DNA from: Elusimicrobiota bacterium
Lineage (GTDB): Bacteria > Elusimicrobiota > Elusimicrobia > UBA1565 > UBA9628
Direction of reading: 5' to 3'
Assembly (NCBI GenBank): GCA_028869495.1
Contig: JAGWRY010000359.1
Coordinates: 1-7,085, forward strand
DNA: 7,085 nt
The position numbers and the translations under genes are program-made. Shown here piece after piece: positions 5,438 through 7,085 of this stretch; positions within the stretch are counted from its first letter, which is position 1; every line of letters begins with the position of its first letter. Under the pieces are notes generated by a model. The model saw only the letters and a list, made by a program, of their open reading frames with translations, had not been told where the DNA came from and did no database searches.

Positions 5438-6706
5438 GTTCCCCGACGACGGAGGAGGGAGCGTCAGCGGCAGTTCCAGCGTGAAGACGGTGCGGCCGGG
5501 AGCCGACTCGATGCGCAGGCCGCCCTTGTGGTCCGCGGCGATCTTCTTGCAGATCGAGATCCCCAGGCCGGTGCCCGCGGGCTTGGTCGTGTAGAAGGGC
5601 TCGCCGAGGCGCTTGAGGACGTCCGGCGGGATGCCGGGGCCGTCGTCCTCGACCTCGACGCGCGCGGCGGCGTCCGCGCGGACGGTGCGGACCCGGATGC
5701 GGCCGCCGCCGTTGGCGTTCAGGGCCTGCTCGGCGTTGGTCAGCAGGTTGAAGACGATCTGCTGGATCTCGGAGCCCGAGCACGGGATCGCGGGCAGGGT
5801 CTCGTCGTAGTCCGTGTCGAGACTCAGTCCCGAGCCCTGCCAGTCGAAGCGCTTGAGGTCCACGCAGCGGCGCACCAGCGCGTTGAGGTCGGCGGGCTCG
5901 CGCGCGGCGCCGCGGCGGCGCGCGAAGCCGAGCATGTTCTGCACGATGTCGCGGCAGCGCTTCGCGTTTGTCGCGACGCGCTCGAGCGTGCGCGGGGCCT
6001 CGTCGGGGTCGGCCGCGCCCTCGACCTCGGCGAAGCCCAGGATCGCCGCGAGCGGCCCGTTGAGCTCGTGCGCGACCGAGGCCGACAGCGTGCCCAGCGT
6101 CGCCAGGCGGTCCAGGTGCGAGAGCGTCTCGCGCGTGCGCAGGCGCTCGCCGCGCGCGAGCTCGCGCTCCTCGTCGAGGCTTCGCCGCGCGCGGCGCTCG
6201 TGCGCGGCCACGCGCGCGCCCATCGCGGCGGCGGCCGTCAGGGTCAGCGACTTGACCGCGAGCTCGAGCAGGCCCGACCAGTCGCCGGCGCGCAGGGACG
6301 GCGCGTAGAAGACGGCCAGCGGGGCGAGCGCCAGACCCGTCGCGATCAGCGTGCCGAGACCGGAGCAGGCCAGAACCGCCGTGAAGATCGGCAGGAGGTT
6401 GAGCACCCACAGCGTCGAGTCCCGCCCGCCGGACCAATACAGGATCGCCGCGATCATCGCCGCGTTGATCGGGACCGAGACCCGTGCGCGTCCCGTCGGG
6501 CCCAGCCGCCGCGGCAGGAAGATGAAGTTGGCCAGATTGAAGACCAGCAGGGCCAGGAAGCCCCACAGGATCTGAGGGTAGACGAAGTCCGGGTTGCCGC
6601 GCCCCAGGTAGGCCGCCAGCGCCATCATGATCGCGAAGGCGGCGCTCTCGGCGGCGCCGACGGCGGGCGCGGGAGCGGGGGCGGCGTCGTCGCGGTCTTC
6701 GGCCAT
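5432..6706 (-). CDS. Membrane-bound sensor histidine kinase
   Basis: A 424-residue two-component sensor kinase. After an acidic Ala/Pro-rich N-terminus come about six membrane helices (roughly residues 22-36, 44-64, 77-92, 98-114, 116-135 and 145-168) with only short external loops, so it may sense something in or near the membrane. A charged helical linker (169-205) leads to the HisKA domain, with phospho-acceptor His213 in SVAHELNGPLAAI. The HATPase domain has the N box IQQIVFNLLTNAEQAL (Asn320, Asn324), G1 EDDGPGIP (353-360), the F box GEPFYTTK and G2 GTGLGIS (378-384). All catalytic motifs look intact, and the wording resembles the NtrB/ZraS group. No response regulator is in the window; it may lie beyond the right edge or elsewhere. 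The ATG follows the upstream stop by two bases (TGACCATG) with no Shine-Dalgarno site, implying coupling to that gene. The stop overlaps the dus promoter. Confidence 0.93.
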   Translation of the reverse strand: MAEDRDDAAPAPAPAVGAAESAAFAIMMALAAYLGRGNPDFVYPQILWGFLALLVFNLANFIFLPRRLGPTGRARVSVPINAAMIAAILYWSGGRDSTLWVLNLLPIFTAVLACSGLGTLIATGLALAPLAVFYAPSLRAGDWSGLLELAVKSLTLTAAAAMGARVAAHERRARRSLDEERELARGERLRTRETLSHLDRLATLGTLSASVAHELNGPLAAILGFAEVEGAADPDEAPRTLERVATNAKRCRDIVQNMLGFARRRGAAREPADLNALVRRCVDLKRFDWQGSGLSLDTDYDETLPAIPCSGSEIQQIVFNLLTNAEQALNANGGGRIRVRTVRADAAARVEVEDDGPGIPPDVLKRLGEPFYTTKPAGTGLGISICKKIAADHKGGLRIESAPGRTVFTLELPLTLPPPSSGNC

Positions 6707-6708
6707 GG

Positions 6709-7085
6709 TCAGCGCCAGCGGCCGAGGAAGCGCAGGGAGGCCGCGATCGCGGCCTCCAGGCGCGCGAGCATGAAGGGCGTGATCTCGTCGCGCACGCCGC
6801 CGTCCTCGCCGCGCGTGACCGACAGGTATTCGCCCAGGTCCCAGCGCAGTCGCCGCGCCAGGTAGGCGCGCTCCTTGGGCGTGCCGGCGCCGCGCTCGGC
6901 CAGGCGCGCCAGCAGGTCCAGGCGCAGGCGCGCCGCGATCTCGTCGACGCGCCTCTGCCAGGCGCGGCCGCGGCGCTCGGGAGGCAGGGCCTCCAGCTCG
7001 AAGGCCGTCGGCGGGTTGACGGCGGCCAGCGCCGCGCGCGCGCCCTCCAGGCGCGCGGCGCGCTCGGCGCGCGGGTCCAGGTGGA
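6709..7085 (-). CDS. Unrecognised Arg/Ala/Leu-rich helical protein, C-terminal part
   Basis: The last 124 codons of a leftward gene that enters from the right edge, ending in TGA at 6709-6711. I do not recognise the family. Visible sequence is mostly amphipathic helix, rich in Ala, Arg, Leu and Glu, with landmarks NPPTAFELEALPPE, TPKERAYLARRLRWDLGEYLS and the terminal EITPFMLARLEAAIAASLRFLGRWR stretch. No membrane segment or catalytic motif is apparent. Support for coding comes from an unbroken frame with typical high-GC codon use (CTG, GAG, CGC, ATC) and from the two-base spacing to the kinase ATG, typical of an operon. It could act with the kinase, for example as an accessory protein or the end of a larger enzyme, but that is a guess. 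Its start and most of its length may be outside the window. Confidence 0.6.
   Translation of the reverse strand, partial: HLDPRAERAARLEGARAALAAVNPPTAFELEALPPERRGRAWQRRVDEIAARLRLDLLARLAERGAGTPKERAYLARRLRWDLGEYLSVTRGEDGGVRDEITPFMLARLEAAIAASLRFLGRWR

Noticed and set aside
4532..6865. A very long rightward open frame (777 codons) antisense to dus and the kinase, and a similar leftward one at 4317-6566
   Set aside because: High GC suppresses stop codons in all frames. The predicted proteins are low-complexity Arg/Ala/Gly/Gln-rich with no domains, while the overlapping frames encode clear Dus and histidine kinase motifs.
6720..7085. Repeated CCAGGCGCGC-like strings at the right end
   Set aside because: They come from recurrent Arg-Leu-Ala codons (CGC CTG GCG and similar) in the helical protein, with irregular spacing, and do not form a true repeat array.

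Overview
This is a gene-dense, very GC-rich bacterial window. GC reaches roughly 80% by hand count in one 60-base sample of the DUF1015 gene, with strong G/C bias at third codon positions. It carries seven complete and two edge-truncated protein genes, no RNA genes and no mobile-element genes. The gene set is ordinary chromosomal: NAD synthesis, a ribosome-assembly GTPase, tRNA dihydrouridine synthase, a sensor kinase, an SDR and a glycosyltransferase. The source phylum cannot be fixed from sequence alone. High GC, near-absence of Shine-Dalgarno sites and -10 boxes set against start codons would fit an environmental lineage such as Elusimicrobiota, but that is a weak guess.

Layout: (1) At the left edge the 5' end of nadD points left. 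Back to back with it, a rightward three-gene operon (DUF1015 protein, family-2 glycosyltransferase, short-chain dehydrogenase) is joined by two ATGA stop/start overlaps. The two transcription units appear to share one overlapping pair of -35 boxes. (2) A leftward pair follows, a small TPR-like helical protein and the essential-type GTPase YsxC/EngB, joined by a GTGA overlap and convergent with the SDR gene. (3) A 181-base gap holds a perfect inverted repeat and leads to a rightward gene for a small four-helix membrane protein. Its GC (about 56% in its middle) is far below its neighbours, so it looks acquired. (4) A leftward run ends the window: the 3' end of an unrecognised helical protein, a membrane histidine kinase two bases later, and a DusB-like tRNA-dihydrouridine synthase with its own probable promoter in the kinase's last codons.

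The main thread through the window is how genes start. Three (nadD, the TPR gene, dus) have a TANAAT -10 box exactly six bases before the start codon. A fourth (DUF1015) has a consensus TTGACA box and a -10-like hexamer five bases before its ATG. No start has a convincing GGAGG site at normal spacing. This predicts leaderless mRNAs for operon-first genes and coupled translation for the overlapping downstream genes. I see no clear new multi-gene system. The most testable novelties are the shared divergent promoter, the leaderless pattern, the DUF1015-containing operon and the low-GC membrane gene with its upstream dyad.
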